64,000 nt of DNA from Flavobacterium sp. (GTDB lineage: Bacteria > Bacteroidota > Bacteroidia > Flavobacteriales > Flavobacteriaceae), in the NCBI GenBank assembly GCA_027484725.1, contig JAIXSK010000012.1, forward strand, positions 1 to 64,000. The letters are read 5' to 3'. Below the pieces are notes generated by a model, which made no database searches, was not told the DNA's origin, and was given only the letters and a program-made list of their open reading frames with translations. Position numbers and translations under genes: made by a program. This document shows positions 29,402 through 39,079 of this stretch, one piece after another. Positions within the stretch are counted from its first letter, which is position 1. Each line of letters opens with the position of its first letter.

Positions 29402-30638
29402 ATCTCAGTACTTTTCCGTCAATGATGACCTGATCAATCAAATTACTGCCAAAAGCATAAGGTAACTGATAATACGAAGGAATAAGTTGTGTAATAATCA
29501 AATTGGCTTTTTTGCCTATGGTAATACTGCCGTGTGTTTTTGATAATCCCAGGGCGTAAGCACCGTTGATGGTGGCTGCATTGATGGCTTCTTCGGGGGT
29601 CATTTTCATTTTGATACAAGCTGTTGCCACTACAAAATTCATATTGCCTGAAGGTGTAGAACCCGGATTAAAATCAGTAGCCAAAGCCAATGGAAGCCCG
29701 GCTTGGAGCATTTTTCGGGCGGGTGTATACGGAATGCTCAAAAAATAGGAACACGAAGGCAAGGCAACCGGCATGGTATTCGAATTTTTCAAAGCTTCAA
29801 TATCTTCATCGCTCACCAATTCCAGATGGTCTACAGAAAGTGCTTGATATTGAACGCCCAAAGCCACGCCGCCCAGCACATTGAATTGGTTGACGTGAAT
29901 TTTTGGAATCAATCCGTGTTTATGGCCGGCTTTTAGAATTTGCTCGGTTTCTTGGGTTGAGAAGTAACCGCTTTCGCAAAAAACATCGATGTATTCAGCT
30001 AATTTTTCAGAGGCAATTTGCGGTATCATCTCATTTATGATCTGATAGATGTATCCTTGATGATTGTTTTTAAATTCTGTGGGATATGCATGCGCGCCCA
30101 AAAAAGTGGCTTTAATGGCTACCGGATACGTTTCTTTTAATCGTTTGATAACGCGCAACATTTTGATTTCATTCTCTGGTGTAAGACCGTAACCAGATTT
30201 AATCTCAACAGCTCCGGTGCCCAATTTCATGACTTCTTCCAACCGAACTTTAGATTGTTCATACAATTCGTCTTCAGTAGTTTGCTGTAGCTTGGCCGCT
30301 GAATTCAGAATTCCACCACCGCGCTCGGCAATTTGCTCATAGCTGAGTCCGTTGATTCTGTCAACAAATTCCTGTGATCGGTTTCCGGCGTAAACAATGT
30401 GGGTATGGCTGTCACACCAAGCCGGAAGTACTGTTTTACCGGTGGCGTCAATGATGTGTTCAGGTTCAAATTTCGGACAGTTTTCCATTGACCCAAAATC
30501 GCGGATTAAATCATTTTCAATGAGTAAATATGCATTTTTAATCAAGGGTAATTCGGCCATAGCCGCACCTGAAACTTTTAAAACCGAGGCTTCTCTGATT
30601 TGCAAAAGTTCCTGAATATTGATGATGAGTGTGCGCAT
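29400..30638 (-). CDS. hutI: imidazolonepropionase
   Basis: VLPAWCDSHTHIVYAGNRSQEFVDRINGLSYEQIAERGGGILNSA, STPSGNMNFVVATACIKMKMTPEEAINAATINGAYAL. Confidence 0.95.
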   Translation of the reverse strand: MRTLIINIQELLQIREASVLKVSGAAMAELPLIKNAYLLIENDLIRDFGSMENCPKFEPEHIIDATGKTVLPAWCDSHTHIVYAGNRSQEFVDRINGLSYEQIAERGGGILNSAAKLQQTTEDELYEQSKVRLEEVMKLGTGAVEIKSGYGLTPENEIKMLRVIKRLKETYPVAIKATFLGAHAYPTEFKNNHQGYIYQIINEMIPQIASEKLAEYIDVFCESGYFSTQETEQILKAGHKHGLIPKIHVNQFNVLGGVALGVQYQALSVDHLELVSDEDIEALKNSNTMPVALPSCSYFLSIPYTPARKMLQAGLPLALATDFNPGSTPSGNMNFVVATACIKMKMTPEEAINAATINGAYALGLSKTHGSITIGKKANLIITQLIPSYYQLPYAFGSNLIDQVIIDGKVLR

Positions 30639-30704
30639 TTGGTTTTTTTGGTAAATGTAATTTGAAATTTAAAAACTCCTATATTTAGTCGCAAATAATT
30701 CTCG

Positions 30705-31784
30705 ATGAAAAAGGTTCAATACGATAAAGTCAGAAAGGTGCAACCAGAATATTTTGTATACACCGGTACACACAATACTGAGCCGGTTGATATGCAAATG
30801 TTTGTGTACAATGATGTGGGTTTTGAACAATACGATCATGTTTCTGTTGAACGGATTCAAAAAGAAATGCATGATGAAAAACAATTGCAAGATGTAATAT
30901 GGCTTAATATTCACGGTTTACATCAAGTAGAGATCATTCAAAAAATCGGCGCACTTTTATCGGTAGAACCTTTTGTGGTGAGCGATATTCTCAATGTAAC
31001 GCGCCGACCCAAAATCGAAGAATTGAATGATATTTTGTTTTTCAGCATCAAATCGATCCTGCCGGATAAACAAAAAAAACTGCGTATAGAGCAATTGAGT
31101 TTTATTCTCAAAGACAATTTGTTGGTTTCGTTTCAAGAAAAGAAGAGCGATTTTTTTGCACACATTCGCGAGCGCATCAAAACCCACAGCGGAATTGTCC
31201 GTAAAAAACGCAATGACTATTTGCTTTATTTGTTGCTTGATGCGGTCATGGAGAACTTTTATATTACCCTTGAATATTATGAAGATCTGATTGAAGTTTT
31301 GATGGTCGAATCTAAAACCAATGAAAATCAAGAAGTTTTGGTGCGTATTGAAAAAACGCGTGAAGAACTCAATTTTCTCAAGCGTTCACTACTACCCATG
31401 CGCGATGCACTGTTGAGTTTGAAAACCAAGCACAGTGATGATGACATCAAAGCAATTGACCATACCAACCATGTATTTTTTGCGCGTCTGCACCAAAAAT
31501 CTTTAGAAATTCTCGAGCAAATTGAATACGATATGAATACGCTTGACAGTGCATCAAACTTTTATTTTTCGGCACAAAGCCATAGAATGAATCAAATCAT
31601 GAAATTGCTTACAGCCGTTTCAGTCATCTTTATGCCACTTACTTTTATAGTAGGCGTCTACGGAATGAACTTTGAATTCATGCCAGAACTTCATTACAAA
31701 CCCGCTTATTTTATGGTATTGGCAGCCATGTTTTTGATTGTGGTTGGCATGGTTGTGTATTTTAAAAAGAAGAAGTGGTTTTAG
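30705..31784 (+). CDS. corA: magnesium/cobalt transporter CorA
   Basis: C-terminal MNQIMKLLTAVSVIFMPLTFIVGVYGMNFEFMPEL (YGMNF motif). Confidence 0.95.
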   Translation: MKKVQYDKVRKVQPEYFVYTGTHNTEPVDMQMFVYNDVGFEQYDHVSVERIQKEMHDEKQLQDVIWLNIHGLHQVEIIQKIGALLSVEPFVVSDILNVTRRPKIEELNDILFFSIKSILPDKQKKLRIEQLSFILKDNLLVSFQEKKSDFFAHIRERIKTHSGIVRKKRNDYLLYLLLDAVMENFYITLEYYEDLIEVLMVESKTNENQEVLVRIEKTREELNFLKRSLLPMRDALLSLKTKHSDDDIKAIDHTNHVFFARLHQKSLEILEQIEYDMNTLDSASNFYFSAQSHRMNQIMKLLTAVSVIFMPLTFIVGVYGMNFEFMPELHYKPAYFMVLAAMFLIVVGMVVYFKKKKWF

Positions 31785-32791
31785 CGACTTGGTTTGAGTT
31801 TGATCCAAATGCCTTTCATAGAAGTTATGTTGAGTGGAAACTCTAAAAAGACATGTGCCAAACTCAAAAAACTCAGAGCGATAAAGCCTATTTTAAAATT
31901 ATAAATGTACAAAGCACTGCTGACTGCCCAAATGGCTAAAATAGTTTTGAGTTTGCTGCCGCTTAAGTTTTTTCCCCAACCAATGATGGATGTTTTAGAG
32001 AACCAATTCAAGTAGTGATAAGTATAGGCAAAGGCAATAAAAATCTGAATTTTAATGCCCATTTCAGACAAATAAGCGTATTGATTTGATTGAATTCCTG
32101 TGAAGAAATTGGATATCGTGGCTCCAACAATAGCAAAACCGCTGTCATTGAATGATTGTTGACTGCGCTCTGAAATGTTGTAATACTCTACCGGATTTAT
32201 TTTGCTGATCCAAATAATGATGGGCACCAGAAACATCAATACAATGGCGATGATACCGGGTTTGCTCTTTGAATTCATGGTTCCATAAATCATGAAGAGC
32301 AATGTAAAAAGATAAACGTGTATCAAAGTCGGAACAAAAATCATTACGCCTAATGAAATCATGGGTAAAAAATGCATGATAGGGATTGCCACCGCTATGC
32401 TCGCCAACAAAAACAAAGCTAAATGCATTTTGTTTTTAAAGTGAATTAATCCAATGGCAAACAACAATGAAATCAGTAAAATTTCATCGGTTGATTGAAT
32501 TATCGAATCAAAAAAACTTTTAGCAGCAGTTGTTTGCGCCCAACCAAATGCATCGACGCGTTGTAAAAACGGTAGCGAAACCACCAATGACAGCCCCACA
32601 AACAACCAAATCCAGTTGGTGTTTTTTGAAAAGTAGTTTTTTTCTTTGAGCCAATTGATTTCAGTCATATAATGAAGCGGTCCTAAAAAGGCATACGAAA
32701 ACAAAAACATCTCATAAGGAACATGAAAGGCCAAAAAGAGTGATACTACGATAAGAATCAGATTGAGCAAATCGACATCGCGGGTGTTCAT
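31781..32791 (-). CDS. polytopic membrane protein of unknown function
   Basis: About 9 hydrophobic segments; conserved-looking His motifs GPLHYMTEINWLKEK, FAYTYHYLNWFSKT, LSLAHVFLEFPLN. Confidence 0.75.
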   Translation of the reverse strand: MNTRDVDLLNLILIVVSLFLAFHVPYEMFLFSYAFLGPLHYMTEINWLKEKNYFSKNTNWIWLFVGLSLVVSLPFLQRVDAFGWAQTTAAKSFFDSIIQSTDEILLISLLFAIGLIHFKNKMHLALFLLASIAVAIPIMHFLPMISLGVMIFVPTLIHVYLFTLLFMIYGTMNSKSKPGIIAIVLMFLVPIIIWISKINPVEYYNISERSQQSFNDSGFAIVGATISNFFTGIQSNQYAYLSEMGIKIQIFIAFAYTYHYLNWFSKTSIIGWGKNLSGSKLKTILAIWAVSSALYIYNFKIGFIALSFLSLAHVFLEFPLNITSMKGIWIKLKPSR

Positions 32792-32933
32792 CGGTTCAAT
32801 TTATGTATTAGATGTTCAAAAATAGCAATTATTGTAGGCGGGTGACAATTCATCCTTAAAAATTGACAATTCGGTAGCGAATAATTTTTTTCTGAGCATA
32901 AGCCTTTTACTTTTGGAACACTAAACTCATAAA

Positions 32934-35093
32934 ATGAAAACCATTATTACTTTTTGCTTATTGTTCTTTGGCGCAACACTTATGGCGCAACAAACAATTT
33001 CAGGGACTGTTTTAGACAACAAATCAAAACCCATTGCCGGTGCCAATATTTACTTGGACGGAACTTATGACGGCGCTTCTAGCGATCAAAACGGGCACTT
33101 TTCATTTACCACCACCACCACCGGGAATCAAACATTGGTGGTGAGTTTTTTGGCCTTTGAAACCACCAAACTCATCATTGATGTAGCTGATTTTAAAGGA
33201 AAAACGGTCAAAATGCGAGAAAGTGTCAACTCATTAGATGCTGTTGTTGTTACTGCCGGAACCATGGAAACCGGTGAAAAAGCCCGTGTTTCTGTACTCA
33301 AACCACTTGATATTGTCACGACTGCTGGTTCAGCTGGAAACATCATATCAGCTTTGCAAACTTTGCCCGGAACCCAAAATGTGGGCGAAGACGGTAGATT
33401 GTTTGTGCGCGGTGGCGAGGCCGATGAAACCCAAACTTTTGTAGATGGCATTCGCGTGGGTCAACCATACGGAGCAGCGGCCAACAATGTGCCTACACGC
33501 GGAAGATTCTCTCCGTTTTTGTTCAGCGGAATTTCATTTTCAACCGGTGGCTATTCAGCAGAATACGGTGAAGCGCTCTCTAGTGTACTTTTGCTCAACA
33601 CCCAAGATCAGGCCGATCAGAACAAAACTGATGTATCATTGATGACCGTTGGTTTGGGCGTGGGGCATACGCAAAAATGGAAGAAAAGCTCACTGAGTTT
33701 TAATACTGCATATATTGATTTGGCTCCATACCAGGTGTTGATTCCTCAAAATGTTGATTGGAACCGTCCGTACCAATCCTTATCTGGCGAAACGGTATAC
33801 CGATACAATACTGAACGCGGTATTTTTAAACTTTATGCAGCTTTTGACGCGGCTCGATTTGACATCAACCAAGAAAGTGTAAATTCAATCAATCCGATTC
33901 GATTTAACCTTGAAAACAACAATTTTTATCTGAATTCATCTTATAAAGTAAATTATTCAGGACAATGGCAACTTACTTCGGGATTGGGTTATGGCTATGC
34001 ACACAATTTAATTTACATTGACCAGAATCAGGTGCGCAACGATGAGCACACATCTCACTTAAAACTCAAATTCCGCAAAGGTTTTTCTGATCGGTTCAAA
34101 TTATCATTTGGCGGAGATTATTTTTTGACAAAATTTTCAGAATCATACCATGTTTACCAAGGGGATACTAATTTTTTGGATTATCATTCGGGTATTTTTG
34201 CCGCCTATACCGAGGGTGAATTATACATGTCCAAACAACTCGGAGCCAAAATAGGGGTTCGCTGGTCATACAACGATTTACTTAAAATTTCGGCGGTTAC
34301 TCCGCGTGTTTCTGTGGCGTATAAATTCAATAAATCAGCCCAATTTTCAGTAGCCTATGGAACCTTTGAACAAACGCCTGGTCAGGCTTATCTCAAGTAT
34401 TCTAAATTCCACAACTTTGAAAATGAGCAAGCGGCACATTATATTTTGAATTTTCAATACGCCAAAAACAAAAAGACGTTGCGTTTAGAAGCGTACTACA
34501 AAGACTATCAAAATTTGATTAAGTTCAATACCGATCAAATAGCTTATAATTCTGTTTTTAGCAATAACGGTCAAGGTTATGCCAAAGGAATCGACTGCTT
34601 TTGGCGCGATGGTTATACATTTAAAAACTTAGAATATTGGGTTTCGTATTCATACATTGACACCCAGCGCGATTATAAAAATTTCAAAACGCAAACGACT
34701 CCGAGTTTTGTTGCCAACCACAGTTTGTCGGTGGTGACCAAATATTGGATCGAGAAGTGGCGTTCGCAATTGGGCCTTACCCATTCATTTGCTTCGGGCA
34801 GACCATATACCAATCCGAATGTGGGTGGTTTTTTAAATCAACGAACCCAATCATACAGCAATTTGAGTTTTAGTTGGGCTTATTTACTGAGCCAACAAAA
34901 GATTTTGTATTTTTCAGTATCCAACGTTCTGGGAACTCGCAATGTGTTTGGTTATGAATATGCCAATCAGCCCAACAGCAACGGATACTACAACAGGCGT
35001 GAAATTATACCTACGGCCGATAGATTTTTCTTTATTGGCTTTTTCTGGACCATCAGCGACAACAAAAAAGACAATCAACTCAACAACTTATAA
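32934..35093 (+). CDS. TonB-dependent receptor with CarboxypepD_reg-like domain
   Basis: QTISGTVLDNKSKPIAGANIYLDGTYDGASSDQNGHFSF; plug ALQTLPGTQNVGEDGRLFVRGGEADETQTFVDGIRV. Confidence 0.92.
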   Translation: MKTIITFCLLFFGATLMAQQTISGTVLDNKSKPIAGANIYLDGTYDGASSDQNGHFSFTTTTTGNQTLVVSFLAFETTKLIIDVADFKGKTVKMRESVNSLDAVVVTAGTMETGEKARVSVLKPLDIVTTAGSAGNIISALQTLPGTQNVGEDGRLFVRGGEADETQTFVDGIRVGQPYGAAANNVPTRGRFSPFLFSGISFSTGGYSAEYGEALSSVLLLNTQDQADQNKTDVSLMTVGLGVGHTQKWKKSSLSFNTAYIDLAPYQVLIPQNVDWNRPYQSLSGETVYRYNTERGIFKLYAAFDAARFDINQESVNSINPIRFNLENNNFYLNSSYKVNYSGQWQLTSGLGYGYAHNLIYIDQNQVRNDEHTSHLKLKFRKGFSDRFKLSFGGDYFLTKFSESYHVYQGDTNFLDYHSGIFAAYTEGELYMSKQLGAKIGVRWSYNDLLKISAVTPRVSVAYKFNKSAQFSVAYGTFEQTPGQAYLKYSKFHNFENEQAAHYILNFQYAKNKKTLRLEAYYKDYQNLIKFNTDQIAYNSVFSNNGQGYAKGIDCFWRDGYTFKNLEYWVSYSYIDTQRDYKNFKTQTTPSFVANHSLSVVTKYWIEKWRSQLGLTHSFASGRPYTNPNVGGFLNQRTQSYSNLSFSWAYLLSQQKILYFSVSNVLGTRNVFGYEYANQPNSNGYYNRREIIPTADRFFFIGFFWTISDNKKDNQLNNL

Positions 35094-35203
35094 GTTGCTA
35101 TTCATCCTCAAAAATCAACAGTTCAGTAGCATTTAGTTGTAAGCCTAAAATCATCAGACTACTTTTGAATCATAAATTAACAACAAATAATAAAGACAAA
35201 CTC

Positions 35204-35833
35204 ATGAAAAAAATCATCACACTCGCAATTGTTTTAATCGCCGGATTCACCCAGGCACAACAAGGAAAATTTGAAGAAGGCATGGGCCGTGCATTTGCTC
35301 TTTGGGGCGAAGGAAAAAGTCAAGAAGCCTCAGATTTGTTTGAGCGAATTGCTTCAGCAGAAAAAGGCAGTTGGTTGCCCAACTATTACGTGGCTTTGGT
35401 CAACACAACCCAGTCTTTTATGGAAAAAGACAAAGAAAAAGTTAGTGCAGAGCTAGCCAAAGCACAAAGCGCTCTTGATATTGAATTGGCCAAAGACCCA
35501 AATAACTCAGAGCTTTGGGTGATGCAAGCCATGATTTATACCGCTTGGGTGGTTTATGACCCGATGACCAACGGAATGAAACTAACCGGAAAAGTCATGG
35601 AAGCCTACGGAAAAGCACAAGCATTATCACCTGAAAATCCGCGCGCTGTGTTTGGTAAAGCTGAATATGAAATGAACGGAGCTAAATACTTTGGCAATGA
35701 TATCACACCTATGTGCGCAGAAATTAATCGTTCGATTGAATTGTTTAACAAGTTTAAACCCGCAACACCATTTGCACCAAATTGGGGATTAGAACGCGCA
35801 CTAGAATCACAAAAGATTTGTAACAAGAAATAA
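35204..35833 (+). CDS. secreted TPR-like protein
   Basis: Signal peptide MKKIITLAIVLIAGFTQAQ; helical repeat content. Confidence 0.75.
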   Translation: MKKIITLAIVLIAGFTQAQQGKFEEGMGRAFALWGEGKSQEASDLFERIASAEKGSWLPNYYVALVNTTQSFMEKDKEKVSAELAKAQSALDIELAKDPNNSELWVMQAMIYTAWVVYDPMTNGMKLTGKVMEAYGKAQALSPENPRAVFGKAEYEMNGAKYFGNDITPMCAEINRSIELFNKFKPATPFAPNWGLERALESQKICNKK

Positions 35834-35850
35834 TCTTTATTCACATTAAA

Positions 35851-37182
35851 ATGAAAGCATCCACGCATATTGTTAGAGTTAGTATATTGGCTTTCTTGGT
35901 GTTCTCAGTCATGGTATTAATCAGCGCTCTGACGGGAAATTCAATTCATTTTGACCGCGGATTGCTCATCAATTTTGGATACACTGTTTTATACACCTAT
36001 GCGCTTTATTTTGCTAATGCTTTTGTTTTTGTGGCTTTAGACAAATGGTTTTCTTATGATCGATTTTCAAAAAAGCGATTGTTTATAGGTTTTTTAGGCT
36101 CATTTGTGGTGACGCTCATCGTTATTTTTTTATTGCATCTGCTGGAAGCTGTTTTGGTTGAACAACAGGCTTTTAATGATTTTTTAGCCAAAGAAAGCGC
36201 CTCAAATTATATTGTATCGGTAGTCATTACTTTGATTGTTACTTTGTCTTTGTATGCTTTTTATTTCTATAAAGCTTATCAAGATTCAAAAGTCAAAGAG
36301 CAAAAAATCATAGCCGGAACAGCCAACGCCAAATTTGAAAGTTTAAAAAACCAAATTGATCCGCATTTTTTGTTCAACAGTTTGAATGTCTTGAGTTCAC
36401 TCATTGAAGAAAACCCTGAAAGCGCGCAAAAGTTTACGACTTCGCTTTCAAAAATTTATCGCTATGTGCTCGAGCAAAAAGACAAAGAACTGGTTCCGCT
36501 TGAAGAAGAACTCTCATTTGCCAAAACCTATATGAACCTGCTCAAAATGCGATTTGAAAACAGTTTGTTCTATGAATTGCCCTTGGGTGAAATAGACCCT
36601 GAAGCCAAAGTGGTTCCGCTCTCGTTGCAGTTGTTGCTTGAAAACACCGTCAAACACAATGTAGTGAGCGAGCAAAAACCCTTAAACATTAAGATTTATG
36701 TTGACGGAGATTATCTGGCTGTTGAGAATAATTATCAAAAAAAAGAAGTCCTACAAGACCGAAAAGGCGTTGGCTTAGACAACATTGCCAGTCGTTATGG
36801 CATCATTTCTCGAAGAAAGGTTTTGGTGCAACAAACACAAGATTATTTTACAGTACGTATTCCTATTTTAACCAAACAAGTCATCGGTATGGAACTATCA
36901 CTTCAGCAACAAAACACGGCTTATTACAGAGCTAAAAAACGCGTAGATGAGCTCAAAGGTTTTTACGGAAATCTCATTTCGTATCTCATCGTCATTCCCA
37001 TTTTAATTATTGTCAATGTCTGTTTTACTCCCGGATTCCACTGGTTTTGGTTTTCGTTGTGCGGTTGGGGCTTTGGTTTGATGGCGCATGCCTTCAAGGT
37101 TTTTGGCTACCGAGATCAATGGGAAGAACGCAAAATCAGACAACTCATGCATCAAAATAAACACAATCAATCATGGAAATAA
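35851..37182 (+). CDS. LytS/YehU-type sensor histidine kinase with C-terminal 2TM domain
   Basis: KNQIDPHFLFNSLNVLSSLI (His_kinase motif); C-terminal AYYRAKKRVDELKGFYGNLISYLIV...WEERKIRQLM (2TM domain). Confidence 0.92.
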   Translation: MKASTHIVRVSILAFLVFSVMVLISALTGNSIHFDRGLLINFGYTVLYTYALYFANAFVFVALDKWFSYDRFSKKRLFIGFLGSFVVTLIVIFLLHLLEAVLVEQQAFNDFLAKESASNYIVSVVITLIVTLSLYAFYFYKAYQDSKVKEQKIIAGTANAKFESLKNQIDPHFLFNSLNVLSSLIEENPESAQKFTTSLSKIYRYVLEQKDKELVPLEEELSFAKTYMNLLKMRFENSLFYELPLGEIDPEAKVVPLSLQLLLENTVKHNVVSEQKPLNIKIYVDGDYLAVENNYQKKEVLQDRKGVGLDNIASRYGIISRRKVLVQQTQDYFTVRIPILTKQVIGMELSLQQQNTAYYRAKKRVDELKGFYGNLISYLIVIPILIIVNVCFTPGFHWFWFSLCGWGFGLMAHAFKVFGYRDQWEERKIRQLMHQNKHNQSWK

Positions 37183-37190
37183 ACAGCAAT

Positions 37191-37511
37191 ATGGAAACAA
37201 ATTTCAACGAACAAGATCAATACCTTCGTGCTCAAAAGCAAGTAGAAGAGCTCAAAGGTTTTTACGGACATTTGGCATCCTACATCCTTGTCAATACCGG
37301 ACTCATAGTCTTAAATTTAGTTACTTCGCCCAGACAAATCTGGTTTCTATGGCCGCTTATTGGCTGGGGCATCGGACTCGCTTTTCACGCTATGCGGGTC
37401 TTTAATTTCAATCCGTTTTTTGGCAAAGAATGGGAAGAGCGCAAAATTAGAGAGTTCATGAATGAAGAACTCCAAAAAAGTAAAAAATTTAACCAAACGT
37501 ATCATGAATAA
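37191..37511 (+). CDS. 2TM domain-containing protein
   Basis: YLRAQKQVEELKGFYGHLASYILVNTGLIVLNL...WEERKIREFM; paralogous to the HK C-terminus. Confidence 0.9.
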   Translation: METNFNEQDQYLRAQKQVEELKGFYGHLASYILVNTGLIVLNLVTSPRQIWFLWPLIGWGIGLAFHAMRVFNFNPFFGKEWEERKIREFMNEELQKSKKFNQTYHE

Positions 37512-37836
37512 TCATTTCAATTCAGTGCAAAACCCTATGGATGCAGAATATCAATGGGCACAGAGAAGAGTCAAAAAACTCAAAGGTTTTTATACGCATT
37601 TAATGGTTTACATTATTGTTAATATATTTATCATGATAGCCCGTCAAAGCCCGGATTCAGCCGAAATAAACTTAACATTCTGGAGTTTTGAAAATTTCTC
37701 AGTAGCCTTTTTCTGGGGATTTGGTCTTGCCATGCACGCGCTATCAGTTTTTGGAAAAGATTGGCTTTTGGGCAAGCGTTGGGAAGAAAACAAGATCAAA
37801 GAATTAATGCGACGCGAAGAGCAGAGAAGAGGTTGA
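37504..37836 (+). CDS. 2TM domain-containing protein
   Basis: YQWAQRRVKKLKGFYTHLMVYIIVNIFIMI...WEENKIKELM. Confidence 0.9.
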   Translation: MNNHFNSVQNPMDAEYQWAQRRVKKLKGFYTHLMVYIIVNIFIMIARQSPDSAEINLTFWSFENFSVAFFWGFGLAMHALSVFGKDWLLGKRWEENKIKELMRREEQRRG

Positions 37837-37837
37837 G

Positions 37838-37982
37838 AAAGTTTAAGAGGGTTAAGAAGGTTTAAAAGGTATAAGAAGTTTAAGAAGGTTTAAGAAGTTT
37901 AAGAAGTTTGAGAAGTTTAAGAAGTTTAAGAAGTTTAAGAAGTTTAAGAAGTTTAAGAAGTTTGAGAAGTTTAAGAAGTTTA
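37838..37982 (+). repeat. 9-bp tandem repeat (GTTTAAGAA)n
   Basis: Direct read; more than 10 units with occasional GTTTGAGAA variants and degenerate left edge. Confidence 0.93.
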
Positions 37983-38030
37983 GTGCAGCGGTCTAATTGC
38001 TTAGCCGTTTGTTAAAACTATTGGCCTTTT

Positions 38031-38070
38031 TAGGGTGCTTGTCTGCCGGCAGGCAGGTTCCTCACGCAAA
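38031..38070 (+). repeat. degenerate element A copy with CTGCCGGCAGGCAGG palindrome
   Basis: agggtgcttgtctgccggcaggcaggttcctcacgcaaa matches both ends of 6774-6900. Confidence 0.65.
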
Positions 38071-38130
38071 AGAATGTGCACCGTTACAGCAAAAGTGAAG
38101 TCAAAATTTAAAATACACAAAAGCCTCCGA

Positions 38131-38203
38131 CAGACGCTCTGCGTGAGCGGTTGGAGCTAAGTGCCGTGCACTGCGTAAAACGCGACCCGCAGGGGCACGC
38201 CCA
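38131..38203 (-). repeat. intergenic repeat element B, copy 3
   Basis: gcgtgagcggttggagctaagtgccgtgcactgcgtaaaacgcgacccgcaggggcacgccc. Confidence 0.85.
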
Positions 38204-38237
38204 AAAATCAAGTTTTAATCATCATCAAAAAAAGAAC

Positions 38238-38984
38238 ATGCAAACGCTTATCATTGAAGACGAAAAACCCGCTGCGCGCCTGTTGCAACGCAAACTTGAA
38301 AAACTTGGCATACCGGTGTCGGTGATGCTGCATTCGGTGCAAGAAGCTTTGGATTGGTTTGAACAAAACCCGCACCCGGATTTGATTTTTCTGGATATTC
38401 AATTATCAGACGGCTTGTCATTTGAGATATTTGAGGCTATTGAAATCAAGAGCGCAATTATTTTTACCACCGCTTACGACGAATATGCCCTCAAAGCTTT
38501 TAAACTCAACAGTATTGATTATTTACTCAAGCCTATTGATGAAGAAGAGCTCGAAACTGCCGTTCGTAAATTTCAATCGCAACAAAGCCAAGCTCCAACT
38601 TTTGACATAGACCAAATCAGAAAAATGTTTCAACCCGAGCAACCTGTATTTAAAAAGCGTTTTACGGTTAAAATTGGTCAGCAAATTAAAGTGATTCCTA
38701 TTGAAGAAGTGGAGTGTTTTTACAGCGAAAATAAAGGCACTTATTTGCACACTTTTGACAACCGGAATTATTTACTCGAAACCTCACTGGATGTGCTCGA
38801 ACAAGAGCTCGACAAGCAAGTTTTTTTTAGGGTCAGCAGAAAGTATATTTTGCCTATGAAGGCCATTCGTGAGATTTCGGTTTATTCAAATTCGCGGCTT
38901 AAAATTTTACTGCCAACTTATAATGAAGACGAGATTATTGTAAGCCGTGAGCGCGTTTCTGATTTTAAAAACTGGATCGGATAA
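38238..38984 (+). CDS. LytTR-family response regulator
   Basis: MQTLIIEDEKPAARLLQRKLEKL...LIFLDIQLSDGLSFEIFEAI; LytTR domain IEEVECFYSENKGTYLHTFDNRNYLLETSLDVLEQEL. Start moved from 38151 because upstream codons are element B. Confidence 0.93.
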   Translation: MQTLIIEDEKPAARLLQRKLEKLGIPVSVMLHSVQEALDWFEQNPHPDLIFLDIQLSDGLSFEIFEAIEIKSAIIFTTAYDEYALKAFKLNSIDYLLKPIDEEELETAVRKFQSQQSQAPTFDIDQIRKMFQPEQPVFKKRFTVKIGQQIKVIPIEEVECFYSENKGTYLHTFDNRNYLLETSLDVLEQELDKQVFFRVSRKYILPMKAIREISVYSNSRLKILLPTYNEDEIIVSRERVSDFKNWIG

Positions 38985-39079
38985 AGGTTATCTATTAAAT
39001 TAAATAACTTTTTTTAAAAATCTAGAAAACATAAACTTAAGTTTTATATATAGAATTTGTCTATCGTGTTTTTTTTAGG

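Noticed and set aside
38151-38237. N-terminal extension of the response regulator ORF (MELSAVHCVKRDPQGHAQ...)
   Set aside because: These codons are repeat element B; the domain starts at MQTLIIEDEKP (38238).
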